Below, piece after piece: positions 33,078 to 41,358 of a stretch of 42,420 bases of DNA. Position 1 is the stretch's first letter. Every line of letters begins with the position of its first letter. The DNA is taken from assembly GCA_021803245.1 (NCBI GenBank), contig JAJZLT010000036.1, positions 1-42,420 of the forward strand. Reading direction: 5' to 3'. A program made the translations under genes and the position numbers. The DNA comes from Microcaldota archaeon (GTDB taxonomy: Archaea > Micrarchaeota > Micrarchaeia > Micrarchaeales > CABMGC01). The notes below the pieces were generated by a model, which saw only the letters and a list, made by a program, of their open reading frames with translations, was not told the origin of the DNA and searched no databases.

Positions 33078-34160
33078 ATGGAGAAGTCCAAGGAGGCGAA
33101 GATAAAAGAGATAATGAAAAGGAAGGAAGAACATATACGCATCTGCCTTGAGAAGCATGTCGAGTCCAAGGCCGTGAGCACCCTATTTGAAGATGTCAGG
33201 CTCGTAAACAATTCCCTGCCTGAAATGAACTTTGATGAGATTGACACCTCTGTGAACTTTTTAGGCCATAAATTCTCAGCTCCAATAATGGTAGGCGCAA
33301 TGACAGGCGGCGCTGAGCTTGCCAAGAAGATCAACAGGAATCTCGCAGAGGCATGCGAAGAGCTAGGCCTGGGCATGGCAGTCGGAAGCCAGCGTGCCGC
33401 TCTTTACGACAAGATTTTGGAAGAGACATATTCTACAGCAAGAAAGCACGGGCCAACCATCTTCCTGGGCGCAAATATTGGAGCTGCCCAGCTTTCCAAA
33501 GGGCTGAGCATGCATGATGCTAAAAGCTTGGTAGAGATGCTCGACGCAGATGCGCTCTATGTTCATCTGAATCCTACCCAGGAGATAGTTCAGCCGGAAG
33601 GCGATCCTGCGTACGCGAACGTTCTGTCAAGAATAAGTGAACTCGCCAAGAATGTGGATAAGCCTGTCGTTGCAAAGGAGGTAGGGTGTGGCATTTCAGG
33701 GGAGGTGGCGAAGAAGCTTGAAGCGGCAGGAGTAAGCGCAGTCGAAGTCGCAGGCACAGGAGGCACCAGCTACTCTGCTGTGGAGTACTACCGTGCATTG
33801 GAATACGGGAACAGGGAGAAGGCAACCCTCGGCAAGCTCTTCTGGGACTGGGGCATACCTACGGCAGCCGCACTTATAGACGTCAGACGCTCAGTACGCA
33901 TCCCGGTTGTCTCCTCAGGCGGCCTGCGCAACGGATTGGAGGTTGCCAAGTCGATGGCTCTGGGCGCTTCGCTCTGTGCCATGGCAAAGCCGCTTCTCGG
34001 GCCAGCGAGCGATTCAGGCAAAAGCGCCAGAATGTACCTGGAAAGCGTGATAAACGGCCTGAAGGCTACAATGTTCCTTACCGGCTCAAGGAATATAAGA
34101 GAACTTGGAAAGGCAAGGTACGTGATAACCGGGGAACTTGCAGACTGGGCGAAGGAGTAA
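33078..34160 (+). CDS. fni: Type 2 isopentenyl-diphosphate isomerase
   Basis: This FMN-dependent enzyme interconverts isopentenyl and dimethylallyl diphosphate, the first branch of archaeal lipid synthesis. At 360 residues it is complete. Landmarks are RKEEHIR near 12-18, MTGGAE near 73-78 for flavin binding, GSQRAAL near 100, HLNPTQEIVQPEGD near 156-169 with the catalytic Gln and the metal-binding Glu, KEVGCGIS near 195, GTGGTSY near 216 and SSGGLRNG near 275. A TATA-like GATATAAATT about 20 bases upstream of the ATG at 33078 suggests a leaderless mRNA. Confidence 0.95.
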   Translation: MEKSKEAKIKEIMKRKEEHIRICLEKHVESKAVSTLFEDVRLVNNSLPEMNFDEIDTSVNFLGHKFSAPIMVGAMTGGAELAKKINRNLAEACEELGLGMAVGSQRAALYDKILEETYSTARKHGPTIFLGANIGAAQLSKGLSMHDAKSLVEMLDADALYVHLNPTQEIVQPEGDPAYANVLSRISELAKNVDKPVVAKEVGCGISGEVAKKLEAAGVSAVEVAGTGGTSYSAVEYYRALEYGNREKATLGKLFWDWGIPTAAALIDVRRSVRIPVVSSGGLRNGLEVAKSMALGASLCAMAKPLLGPASDSGKSARMYLESVINGLKATMFLTGSRNIRELGKARYVITGELADWAKE

Positions 34161-34224
34161 AAAGCGTGGCGGAAACGAAATTTCAAGAGCCTTTTATTCT
34201 GCTTTTTAAAGATTTGTGCTTACC

Positions 34225-34233
34225 TTTTTAAAT
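34225..34233 (+). promoter_or_regulatory. TATA box before short frame at 34255
   Basis: TTTTTAAAT is centred 26 bases before the ATG at 34255, the spacing of a leaderless archaeal gene. The transcript could also carry the gene at 34339. Confidence 0.4.
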
Positions 34234-34254
34234 CATAAAGTCCAATTTTTAATC

Positions 34255-34317
34255 ATGCAATCAATGAATGAAGCAGCAGAAGCGGAGCTTAGGCAAAGGA
34301 ATGCATGCTGGTCTTGA
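34255..34317 (+). CDS. Possible 20-residue leaderless peptide
   Basis: An ATG at 34255, placed 26 bases after a TATA box, opens a 20-residue frame (MQSMNEAAEAELRQRNACWS) with helical composition, ending 21 bases before the next gene. It may be a real micro-protein, an upstream frame controlling the gene at 34339, or chance. Confidence 0.3.
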   Translation: MQSMNEAAEAELRQRNACWS

Positions 34318-34338
34318 TTCATTATAGAATTGATATAA

Positions 34339-34536
34339 ATGGCAACCAAACGCAGCTACAGGAATAATCCCGCGTATATCCGAAATTCTGCAATTGTGAA
34401 CAGTGCCATGCGGGAGATGGCTAGAAAAATCGATACAGCGGCAAGCAACCGCGGGCAAAAGGATGCGCTCTTGAAAGGGCTGCACCGCGGGCTTACGGAG
34501 CTTAGGGATAGCTTGCAAAAGGCGCAGCGGAAATAA
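34339..34536 (+). CDS. Small basic helical protein, unrecognised
   Basis: A 65-residue protein rich in Lys, Arg, Asn and Ala, predicted helical from about residue 12 (ATKRSYRNNPAYIRN at the start, KGLHRGLTELRDSLQKAQRK at the end). No motif or membrane segment. Its promoter may be the TATA box at 34225-34233. It lies 55 bases before the peroxiredoxin gene and points the same way. Family unknown; nucleic acid binding is possible from the charge. Confidence 0.5.
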   Translation: MATKRSYRNNPAYIRNSAIVNSAMREMARKIDTAASNRGQKDALLKGLHRGLTELRDSLQKAQRK

Positions 34537-34591
34537 GTTTCATATTGCAGCCTTTTATATCTTCTTTTCCTAATATAGCCAGGTGTTAAGA

Positions 34592-35065
34592 ATGGTGGAA
34601 ATCGGAAATGCAGTACCAAAGATAAGTTTAGTAGACACTGAGCTGAAGCAAGTTGATCTCTCAGAAGCTTCCAGAGGGAAGGCAACAATACTGGCGTTCT
34701 TTCCAGGTGCATTTACCGGAGTCTGTACAAAGGAACTCTGCACGTTCAGGGACAGTATGGGAAAGTTCAACTCGCTGAACGGGCGTGTATATGCAATAAG
34801 CGTTGATAGTCCTTTCGCAAACAAAGGCTTCAAGGACCATAACAACCTGAACTTTCCAATTCTGAGCGATTACAGGAAGGATGCAGTAAAGGCATTTGGG
34901 ATAGAATTGAACAATTTCGCTAACCTGAAAGGCTACACTGCTGCGAAGAGGTCCGTATTTATTGCAGATTCGAAAGGCACTATAAAGTACAAGTGGGTAA
35001 GCGACGACCCTACAGTTGAGCCGAAATATGCCGAGATAGAGGCTGCGATGAAGAACATTAGCTAA
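34592..35065 (+). CDS. Peroxiredoxin (AhpC/TSA type)
   Basis: This 157-residue thiol peroxidase reduces hydrogen peroxide and organic peroxides. The ATG at 34592 follows AGGTG at 34581-34585 and is preferred to the in-frame GTG at 34583. The peroxidatic cysteine is Cys 45 in PGAFTGVCTKELC, with a second cysteine at 50; the conserved arginine lies in the C-terminal half (AAKRSVFIAD). The stretch SVDSPFANKGFKDHNN and VSDDPTVEPKYAE are typical of a group of archaeal and bacterial redoxins. No thioredoxin reductase gene is adjacent. Confidence 0.92.
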   Translation: MVEIGNAVPKISLVDTELKQVDLSEASRGKATILAFFPGAFTGVCTKELCTFRDSMGKFNSLNGRVYAISVDSPFANKGFKDHNNLNFPILSDYRKDAVKAFGIELNNFANLKGYTAAKRSVFIADSKGTIKYKWVSDDPTVEPKYAEIEAAMKNIS

Positions 35066-35089
35066 GGATTCGCGGTTTCAGGCCTTTCT

Positions 35090-35974
35090 TTATCCGGTGC
35101 CTTTCTTTTCTTCAGCATTTGCTGATTTCAGCTCAGAGAGCAACCGGATATTTGCTTTTATTATTGTTCCTGCTCCTCTTCTATTTGCCTTCTTAAGTTC
35201 CTCGGTTATGTTGCCAACCGTTTGGTGAAAGCCTTCGATGCCGGCACCTCTGCGGATCGAATCCTTAATTACCTTAAGGCCGCTCTCCCCCAATAGATAA
35301 GCAAGGTTGTTCGAGGATGCTATATTTGCCATATCCATTATGTCGCGCTCCTTGGAGCGCAACAGCTTATACGCCATCGACTCTCCAAGGGTCTGCTGTG
35401 CTTCCATGCCTATTATTGAAATATGCCCATTCCTTGCCTGATAGAATTCTGTAGGCAGAAATATTACTGTTAAAAAAAGTTTACGGCCTTTCTGCTTCTT
35501 GGAAAAGAGTCCCTGGCCAGGTATGCTTGGCACGGTCTGCTTCTTCCCTTCTGCATCTTCAAATGTGACAGAAAAGTAGTCAATCGCATTTTTTTTGTTC
35601 CATCCGGCGCCACTGAGTGCCATGGTAGTCGGTTCGGCAAATTCTTTAGGCACTTGTATATCGAATAGATTGCTGGTTGCCCGCGAATTCAAGTACGAGG
35701 GCGGCAGGTTAATTCCAATCCCAAATGCGGATGCTCCTATTGGGGAATATGGTATATGTTTGTCGTTCAGCAGCTGGAAGACTTCTCTCCCTATTTCCAC
35801 AGACACTCTAAGCGGTATAGTGCCAAATGAATCCTTTCTGTTGATTACTGCCAATACCTTGGCTCCTTCGTGTGGCCTAGGGAAAAAAAACAGGGTGTCT
35901 GGCAAGCTGTTTCCAAGGCGTAAACCCTGCTTATCTTTTTTAATTTCTAATGCTACCTTGCGAGTAGTTTCCAT
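35090..35974 (-). CDS. Unrecognised protein, paralogue of the gene at 36028
   Basis: A 294-residue soluble protein with no cysteine, no membrane segment and no motif I can name. It aligns through most of its length with the next gene upstream: both share a (P/R)RPxEGxxVxxVxNRKDxFGxIxL segment near 33-56 of this protein, FxSxxFxDxEG (here FSVTFEDAEG), FYxARxGxxxxI near 185 and LLRxxxxDxxxxxxxAxxNxxxLLG near 208-235. The last 70 residues are helical and charged. Start ATG at 35974. The 53-base gap to the paralogue suggests one transcript. Function unknown. Confidence 0.75.
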   Translation of the reverse strand: METTRKVALEIKKDKQGLRLGNSLPDTLFFFPRPHEGAKVLAVINRKDSFGTIPLRVSVEIGREVFQLLNDKHIPYSPIGASAFGIGINLPPSYLNSRATSNLFDIQVPKEFAEPTTMALSGAGWNKKNAIDYFSVTFEDAEGKKQTVPSIPGQGLFSKKQKGRKLFLTVIFLPTEFYQARNGHISIIGMEAQQTLGESMAYKLLRSKERDIMDMANIASSNNLAYLLGESGLKVIKDSIRRGAGIEGFHQTVGNITEELKKANRRGAGTIIKANIRLLSELKSANAEEKKGTG

Positions 35975-36027
35975 CTATTTAAAAGCGGCATTTTTCCTAT
36001 TTAAGTCTTATGGTGTCATCGCCACTT

Positions 36028-36966
36028 CTAATGCTCCTTGTTTTTAATGTATTCGGAGAGTCTAACTGCACTTTCGTGTATAGACCCCAGGACATCCAAG
36101 TTAGTGTTAATGTGCAGGCCTGTTTCTGTCTCCTTCGATTTAAGCATAACATTCTCTATGAGATGCGAAACTTTCTTTTCAAAACTATCTATCCACCCGC
36201 TTTTTTTGGCCTTTTCATGCATCTTCTTGTCCATCTTCTCTCCGTGGCTTCCAAGTAGGGATGCAAAGTTGTTTTCTGCAACAGCCAGATTTGTTAGGTC
36301 TACCTGGTCCTGCTGGTTTCCCCTGAGTAGCTTGAATACAACGGTATCTGCCGGCCTTGGAACTCTGCTAAAAGGTATCACCCTGACAGCCCCGCTTCTT
36401 GCAGCATAGAATTCAGATGGAACCTGCACGACACTTAAAGCAAAGTCCGACCTGTCGCTTACAAACATCATCTGCCTTAAAGCACTGGGCGCAATCCTGG
36501 GCATGCCTTCATCATCAATAAAGGTAATGGAAAAGAACTGTTTCGCATCTATCTGTGCCCACCCCTCTCTTTTTACGGTAGCTTTTAAATTGGAGTTAGA
36601 TCCTTTGAAAAATACATCCACGATTAAGCTTACAGTGCGCTCTTCTTCAAATGACCTAGGCACAGAAAGCCGCGTACCGTACAGGGCAGAGCCTACCATT
36701 TCGAATTCGATCCCGCTGCTGCGCAGACTGGAGTATAGGCTTGTCATTCCAGGCAGAGCATTTGATAAGGCTATCCTTCCAAAATCATCCTTGCGGTTCA
36801 CTACACCTACCACAGGTGAACCTTCGCGCGGTCGCACGGTTTGCATGGGCAACACGTATAATTTCTTTCTGAAGGGTTTGATATTTAAAAGTTTTCTATA
36901 AAGTGGCTTCTGGGTGCTATTTCTGTATTTTCGGAGATTGAAGCCGCATTTTGAAGGATTTACCAT
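36028..36966 (-). CDS. Unrecognised protein, paralogue of the gene at 35090
   Basis: A 312-residue soluble protein, tandem paralogue of its neighbour, with the same order of motifs (VRPREGSPVVGVVNRKDDFG near 45-64, FFSITFIDDEG near 145, FYAARSGAVRVIPF near 190). The first ATG is at 36966. A TATA-like CTTTTAAATAT at about 36881-36890 on the minus strand would start the mRNA near 36860, making GTG at 36855 or ATG at 36846 (MQTVRPREG) alternative starts, though residues before them still align partly with the paralogue. The C-terminal third is helical and charged. Family unknown to me. Confidence 0.72.
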   Translation of the reverse strand: MVNPSKCGFNLRKYRNSTQKPLYRKLLNIKPFRKKLYVLPMQTVRPREGSPVVGVVNRKDDFGRIALSNALPGMTSLYSSLRSSGIEFEMVGSALYGTRLSVPRSFEEERTVSLIVDVFFKGSNSNLKATVKREGWAQIDAKQFFSITFIDDEGMPRIAPSALRQMMFVSDRSDFALSVVQVPSEFYAARSGAVRVIPFSRVPRPADTVVFKLLRGNQQDQVDLTNLAVAENNFASLLGSHGEKMDKKMHEKAKKSGWIDSFEKKVSHLIENVMLKSKETETGLHINTNLDVLGSIHESAVRLSEYIKNKEH

Positions 36967-37321
36967 GTTTCAATCTTGTGTCCAATGAGCAGCTTGCACT
37001 TCCGCAGCCAATATAAATCGGGCAGGTCTTGCTGGCTTACTTCCTTGTATCTGCATATGCTGGCATCTGCCCGATATGGCAGAAACTAACTAATAAAGAT
37101 AAGAATTTCGATTACATTTTTCAGGGCCTCCCTGGAGATATGGCATAAATTAATCCCTCTTGCAAAGCGCCTTCACGCCTTCACAATTTCTTTTATACTT
37201 CTATTTTCTGCTTACAAAGAGCCCAACACACTGGGATATATATTATTTACATTCATTTAAGCATCATATAAGCCTGGAAGCGGGTCTGCCCTGCTCGGCA
37301 TATTTTCGGTTTTGTGGTTTG
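36967..37321. other. Divergent intergenic stretch, 355 bases
   Basis: No convincing gene. A TATA-like ATTTATATT on the minus strand at about 37010-37018 could serve the gene at 36966. A plus-strand frame from 37160 continues into the diphthine-ammonia ligase gene but has no coding character before 37322. A TATATATTATTTAC run near 37236-37250 may serve as promoter on the plus strand with a longer leader. Confidence 0.4.
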
Positions 37322-37990
37322 ATGGTAAATGCTGTCCTGTATAGCGGCGGAAAGGACTCTACTCTTGCACTGCACAAAATGGCAGAGAAAGGGATTGAAA
37401 TAGATCTACTGATAACCATGCTAAGCAAAAATGAGCACAGCTACATGTTTCATTACCCCAATCTGCGTTACACGAAGCTCCAGGCAGAAGCTCTCGGTAT
37501 AAAGCAGGTTTTTTCAAGCACAGAAGGGGAGAAAGAAAGGGAACTGGACGATCTAAGGGAATCGCTTGCAGAGAATAGGGTGAGTATGCTTGTAACTGGC
37601 GCGACATACAGCGAATACCAGGCCAGCAGGATAAACAGAATATGCAAGGAGCTCGGAATAGAGCATGCTGCGCCGCTCTGGCACATAGACCCTCTTAAAG
37701 AGCTTGATGAGCTTGCACGCGATTTTGAGGCAATAATAACTTCTGTATCAGCGGAAGGTATGGACCAGGCCTTCCTGGGTAAAAGGATAGACACTGATAT
37801 AATAATGCGCCTTCAGGATGTCAATAGAAAATATGGAGTTAATATGCTCTTTGAGGGTGGCGAAGCTGAAAGCTTTGTATTAAATGCGCCATTATTTAAA
37901 AAACGCATACAGGTTGTCAAGGCAAGGACAGAATGGAATGGAGTTTCAGGGGCTTATTTTATAGAAGATGCCAAACTAATCGGTAAATAG
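37322..37990 (+). CDS. Diphthine-ammonia ligase-like ATPase
   Basis: This 222-residue enzyme of the Dph6 / MJ0570 family would amidate diphthine on elongation factor 2, the last step of diphthamide synthesis. The frame is open from 37160, but the family begins as MVNAVLYSGGKDS, which starts at the ATG at 37322. The PP-loop for ATP, SGGKDST, lies at 8-14; HYPNLRY near 48, VTGATYSEYQASR near 94-106, PLWHID near 122-127 and FEGGEAESFVLNAP near 180-193 are family landmarks. NUDIX follows after 9 bases, so the two share a transcript. Confidence 0.85.
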   Translation: MVNAVLYSGGKDSTLALHKMAEKGIEIDLLITMLSKNEHSYMFHYPNLRYTKLQAEALGIKQVFSSTEGEKERELDDLRESLAENRVSMLVTGATYSEYQASRINRICKELGIEHAAPLWHIDPLKELDELARDFEAIITSVSAEGMDQAFLGKRIDTDIIMRLQDVNRKYGVNMLFEGGEAESFVLNAPLFKKRIQVVKARTEWNGVSGAYFIEDAKLIGK

Positions 37991-37999
37991 TGCAGTAAA

Positions 38000-38557
38000 A
38001 TGGGAAGAAAAGAAAAAATAGTCTTCAGAGGAGAAATATACAGGATATACCAATGGAGGCAGAAGCTGTATGATGGCAGCTATGCAACTTTCGAAAGGGC
38101 GGAGCGTCCTTCAGTGGTACAAATCCTATGCATAATGGATAACGCAGTGCTTCTTGCAAAGGAGGAGCAGCCCGAAATGACGCCTTCGATAAATATGTTT
38201 GGCGGAGTGATAGAAGAGGGCGAGCATCCTCTTGAAGCTGCAAAACGGGAATTGCTCGAAGAAGCAGGAATCACTGCGAAAAACTGGATATCACTTAAGA
38301 CCTTTGCATACGGAGGCAAGCTGAGCTATAAATTCTATCTCTATGCAGCCTTGAACTGCACCAGTCACTCGAAGCAGAAGCTTGACCCTGGAGAGAAGAT
38401 AAGGGTAATAAGAATGCCATTAAAAGCATTTATGCGATCCGTGAAGAGAATGAGGATGAACGGGGATATCAAGCTGTACTTTACCGAACTCAGGTATCAG
38501 AAGATGAGACTGCACAATTTCGAAAAAAAGCTGGGCCTGAAAAAGCAGAACCGTTAG
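38000..38557 (+). CDS. NUDIX hydrolase, possibly ADP-ribose pyrophosphatase
   Basis: A 185-residue hydrolase of nucleoside diphosphates linked to another group. The Nudix box is complete at residues 69-91: Gly69, Glu75, then RELLEEAGI at 83-91, with all metal-binding acids. The preceding strand-rich part (DGSYATFERAERPSVVQIL) fits the N-terminal region of ADP-ribose pyrophosphatases, but the substrate is not certain. The C-terminus is basic. It starts 9 bases after the Dph6-like gene. Confidence 0.85.
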   Translation: MGRKEKIVFRGEIYRIYQWRQKLYDGSYATFERAERPSVVQILCIMDNAVLLAKEEQPEMTPSINMFGGVIEEGEHPLEAAKRELLEEAGITAKNWISLKTFAYGGKLSYKFYLYAALNCTSHSKQKLDPGEKIRVIRMPLKAFMRSVKRMRMNGDIKLYFTELRYQKMRLHNFEKKLGLKKQNR

Positions 38558-38625
38558 GCTGTTCAAAGCCCAATTATTAGGAACCTTTTATTCGTTTATG
38601 AATCCTGCCTTTTTAAAGTACGTTC

Positions 38626-39018
38626 TTATTTGCCTTTGCTAATGATAGAGTAATTGACCGAATATACACACTTATTCCTTTTTACGAGATTGAAAAATTC
38701 CCTTGTTTTTTCAGCTGTAGTATTAAGTGTCAGTATGTCTATGCCCGTGCCGGGATGATGGTGGTGCATGTCCGTCTCTATGGCCTCCCTGAACTTGTGT
38801 ATCAGATCCGAAACGTTGTTTTTCTCAGTATCTTTATATACGAGTACAAATACGCTCTCTACATCTCCCTTCAGCGAGTCGAGCGTCTCGTAGTCCTTTA
38901 TCAGGCTGAGCACAGCATTGCGGAGCATCTTCGACCTGCTGCTGTACCCCAGTCGTTTCTGTATCTGCTCAAGCTGCGCAAGGGAATTCTTATCCATTGA
39001 GATGCTTAGTATTTCCAT
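38626..39018 (-). CDS. NikR-like ribbon-helix-helix regulator
   Basis: The ATG at 39018 is 24 bases from a TATA box; the frame above it (to a TTG at 39048) would contain that TATA box, so the shorter start, giving 130 residues, is preferred. Residues 1-43 are a ribbon-helix-helix DNA-binding domain (EILSISMDKNSLAQLEQIQ, SSRSKMLRNAV). The C-terminal part (about 52-125) has the ferredoxin-like pattern of NikR regulatory domains with a run of four histidines at 85-88, another at 74 and a cysteine at 117 as candidate metal ligands. It is divergent from a metal-transporter-like gene, which fits a nickel- or cobalt-responsive repressor. The exact metal is unknown. Confidence 0.75.
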   Translation of the reverse strand: MEILSISMDKNSLAQLEQIQKRLGYSSRSKMLRNAVLSLIKDYETLDSLKGDVESVFVLVYKDTEKNNVSDLIHKFREAIETDMHHHHPGTGIDILTLNTTAEKTREFFNLVKRNKCVYSVNYSIISKGK

Positions 39019-39029
39019 GCAGTTCCTGA

Positions 39030-39094
39030 TTATTAACTTATATAGCAATATTTATTAATATTTAGTTATTAACATATATATCATTACTTAATAA
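39030..39094. promoter_or_regulatory. Shared promoter with repeats, candidate operator
   Basis: TTATTAAC occurs directly repeated at 39030-39037 and 39066-39073, and TTAATAA, the inverse of its first seven bases, lies at 39088-39094. Each copy of the direct repeat touches a TATA box: TATATAAG on the minus strand (39037-39044) for the regulator and ACATATATATC (39072-39082) for the transporter. This is the arrangement expected when one repressor blocks both promoters. Confidence 0.5.
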
Positions 39095-39107
39095 TTTATC
39101 TGGGCCG

Positions 39108-40094
39108 ATGTTCATGATCGCAAGAAAATATGTGCTTTTACTTGGAACAATAATAGTTATACTGGTTAGCGGGATCATGGCATTTCATTATGCATTTCCC
39201 CAGTTTAGCCTGTCATTTATACTTAATCCGCCGGCGGGGCTTACACTGGCAGAGATACTTACTATAGCATTTGTGCTGGGCATTTTGCATGGAATCACTC
39301 CCGATGAACACACTTGGCCCATTACATTCAGTTACGCAATTGGCAGCTATAGCACACGCAAGGGAATGAAGGCAGGGTTCTCCTTCTCTCTTGGTTTCAC
39401 AGCCCAGAGGGCATTTCTTACCACTCTTGGCTTTATCGGGCTGGCTGCCTTCTACAGGACATACAACCTTGATGGCCCGGTGTATATACTTGTTGGCGTC
39501 GCAATGGCAGTAGTAGGAACATATATACTGGATAAAAAGCTTGGGCTACATATACCTTTCGACAAGCTGCTCAGAAGCGAGCACCATTCCGGAAAATCAG
39601 AGCGCACCCCGATGCACGATGTAAAGCCCAAGGTAGCCATAATCCACGGGCTGATAGCGGGCTTTGGTTTTGGGGCATATGCAACAATTATAACATTTAT
39701 CTTGGCTCCGCAGGTTCCCGGCCTTATATATGCACCATTGCCCGGAGTCATGTTTGGGCTTGGGACGATGACGATGCAGATAATATTTGGGGCAGTATTT
39801 GCTAATTTTGCAAGGGTCAGAAAGCTGAGCGAGAACCAGATAAAATACGTTGGAAGAAAGACTGCCGGAAGAACGCTTCTTTATGGCGGGATAGCATTTG
39901 CAGCAATAGGTGCGCTTATTGTATTCTTTCCTGCTATAGATGCGTTTGCGGTGAGCACAGGCAACCCTATACCGAATCTTAGCTCCATAGGCATATCAAC
40001 AGTGCTAGTGCTGCTGGTTGTTGGAGTAATTGGCATAGGCAGCCTGATAGCAGGCATTGGAGAAATGCTGAGGCTAAACCGAAGGCGCAAGTAA
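39108..40094 (+). CDS. Membrane transporter, NicO/NiCoT-like
   Basis: A 328-residue membrane protein with about eight hydrophobic segments. The second region holds HGITPDEHTW at 61-70, a variant of the HxxxxDH metal-binding motif of nickel/cobalt transporters (NiCoT, NicO/RcnA). A polar loop at about 145-170 includes HHSGKSERTPMHD, rich in histidines, as in RcnA-type exporters. Direction and metal are unknown. The gene is divergent from a NikR-like regulator and its TATA box is overlapped by repeats, so metal-controlled expression is likely. ATGs at 39108 and 39114 are both possible. Confidence 0.72.
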   Translation: MFMIARKYVLLLGTIIVILVSGIMAFHYAFPQFSLSFILNPPAGLTLAEILTIAFVLGILHGITPDEHTWPITFSYAIGSYSTRKGMKAGFSFSLGFTAQRAFLTTLGFIGLAAFYRTYNLDGPVYILVGVAMAVVGTYILDKKLGLHIPFDKLLRSEHHSGKSERTPMHDVKPKVAIIHGLIAGFGFGAYATIITFILAPQVPGLIYAPLPGVMFGLGTMTMQIIFGAVFANFARVRKLSENQIKYVGRKTAGRTLLYGGIAFAAIGALIVFFPAIDAFAVSTGNPIPNLSSIGISTVLVLLVVGVIGIGSLIAGIGEMLRLNRRRK

Positions 40095-40119
40095 TAAATA
40101 GCTCTGCATTTTATGTGAA

Positions 40120-41349
40120 ATGATTCGAATGGCATTTTTGTCGAGTAGAGGCAGGTATGCGATTAATGCTCTGGAAGAAGACGATGTGCTTGCAGACAAG
40201 ATAATAAGGTCTGGCAGGCAGGTAATAAAAATGAACAGGGGAGATCCGCCCGCCTATTTCAAGACCCCGGAATACATAATAGATGCCTACATTGAAGCAC
40301 TGAAGGAGAACAGGACAGGCTACTCCGACGCTACAGGAATACATGAGCTGAAGGAGGCAGTTTCTGCAAGATACAAGCGCTTATACGGAATTAATTTTAA
40401 CCCGGGCAAGGTAACGATAACGCAGGGAGTGAGCGAAGCCCTTCTCTTCCTTAATTCGATGCTGATAAACAGCGGCGACGAGGCAGTCATCTTCAGGCCG
40501 TATTACACGCAATATCTTCCGGACCTTGAATTCTATGGAGGCAAAGCCATACTTGAAAGATACAGTGAGAAGGATAACTGGAATGTAGATCTGGACGGAT
40601 TGGAAAAGAGCATTAAAAAGAGTATAAAGAGAAAGAGGAAGGCAAAGTACCTTATAATAACCAACCCGAATAATCCTACCGGCACCGTGCTGGACCTGAA
40701 GGTTCTCAAAGAGATAGTCGAGCTGTCCAAGAATTACGGGATGATACTGGTAAGCGATGAGATCTACGACGAAATAGTGTATAACGGCGCTGCTTTTACC
40801 AGCATTTCGAAGATAGCGAAGGGAGTGCCGCACATGATACTTAATGGTTCATCGAAGGTTCTTGATTCCACCGGCTTCAGAATCGGCTACATGATAATAC
40901 CTGAGGAAGACAAGAGGTCACTGGAGATGAATGCAGAGGCAAAGAATCTTTCGCGTGTGAGGCTTTCTTCAAATACGCCTGCCCAGTACGCGGTTGCTGC
41001 AGGCCTCAGGAATGTCGTTGCTCACCAGCAGGCTGTCAGAAGCATGGTAAATGAGATAGCAGGCAGGGTTAACTTTGCCTCAAGGCTTATAAATGAAAGC
41101 AAGTATATGAATACTGTTAAGCCGAGCGGTGCATTTTATATCTTTCCAAAACTGGATATGAAGATGCTCAAGATAAAGGATGACAAGGAGTTTGTAGACA
41201 GGCTCCTGGAAGAGGAGTGCGTTCAGGTAACAAGGGGCTCAGGTTTTGGAGACCCTGGACACATAAGAATAGTTTCTCTGCCCCCAAAAGAGATTCTGGA
41301 AACCGCAATAGGCAGAATTGAAGCTTTTTGCAAACGGCATTCAAGATAA
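40120..41349 (+). CDS. Aminotransferase, alanine aminotransferase-like
   Basis: A 409-residue PLP enzyme of aminotransferase class I. Landmarks are RGDPPAYFKTPEYI near 40-53, TQGVSEALLFLNSML near 99, the NPNNPTGTV motif near 191-199 with the cofactor-binding Asn, VSDEIYDEIVY near 218-228 (Asp and Tyr of the cofactor site), the catalytic lysine in NGSSKVLDSTGFRIGYM near 243-259, and arginine in GHIRIVSLP near 386 for the substrate carboxylate. The details resemble archaeal and bacterial AlaT-type alanine aminotransferases more than aspartate aminotransferases. Alanine transamination would link with the pyruvate dehydrogenase operon. ATG at 40120; ATG at 40129 is an alternative. Confidence 0.85.
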   Translation: MIRMAFLSSRGRYAINALEEDDVLADKIIRSGRQVIKMNRGDPPAYFKTPEYIIDAYIEALKENRTGYSDATGIHELKEAVSARYKRLYGINFNPGKVTITQGVSEALLFLNSMLINSGDEAVIFRPYYTQYLPDLEFYGGKAILERYSEKDNWNVDLDGLEKSIKKSIKRKRKAKYLIITNPNNPTGTVLDLKVLKEIVELSKNYGMILVSDEIYDEIVYNGAAFTSISKIAKGVPHMILNGSSKVLDSTGFRIGYMIIPEEDKRSLEMNAEAKNLSRVRLSSNTPAQYAVAAGLRNVVAHQQAVRSMVNEIAGRVNFASRLINESKYMNTVKPSGAFYIFPKLDMKMLKIKDDKEFVDRLLEEECVQVTRGSGFGDPGHIRIVSLPPKEILETAIGRIEAFCKRHSR

Positions 41350-41358
41350 AAAAAATAG

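Noticed and set aside
37160-37321. N-terminal extension of the diphthine-ammonia ligase-like gene
   Set aside because: The known family begins at the PP-loop strand just after 37322; the extension is low in coding character.
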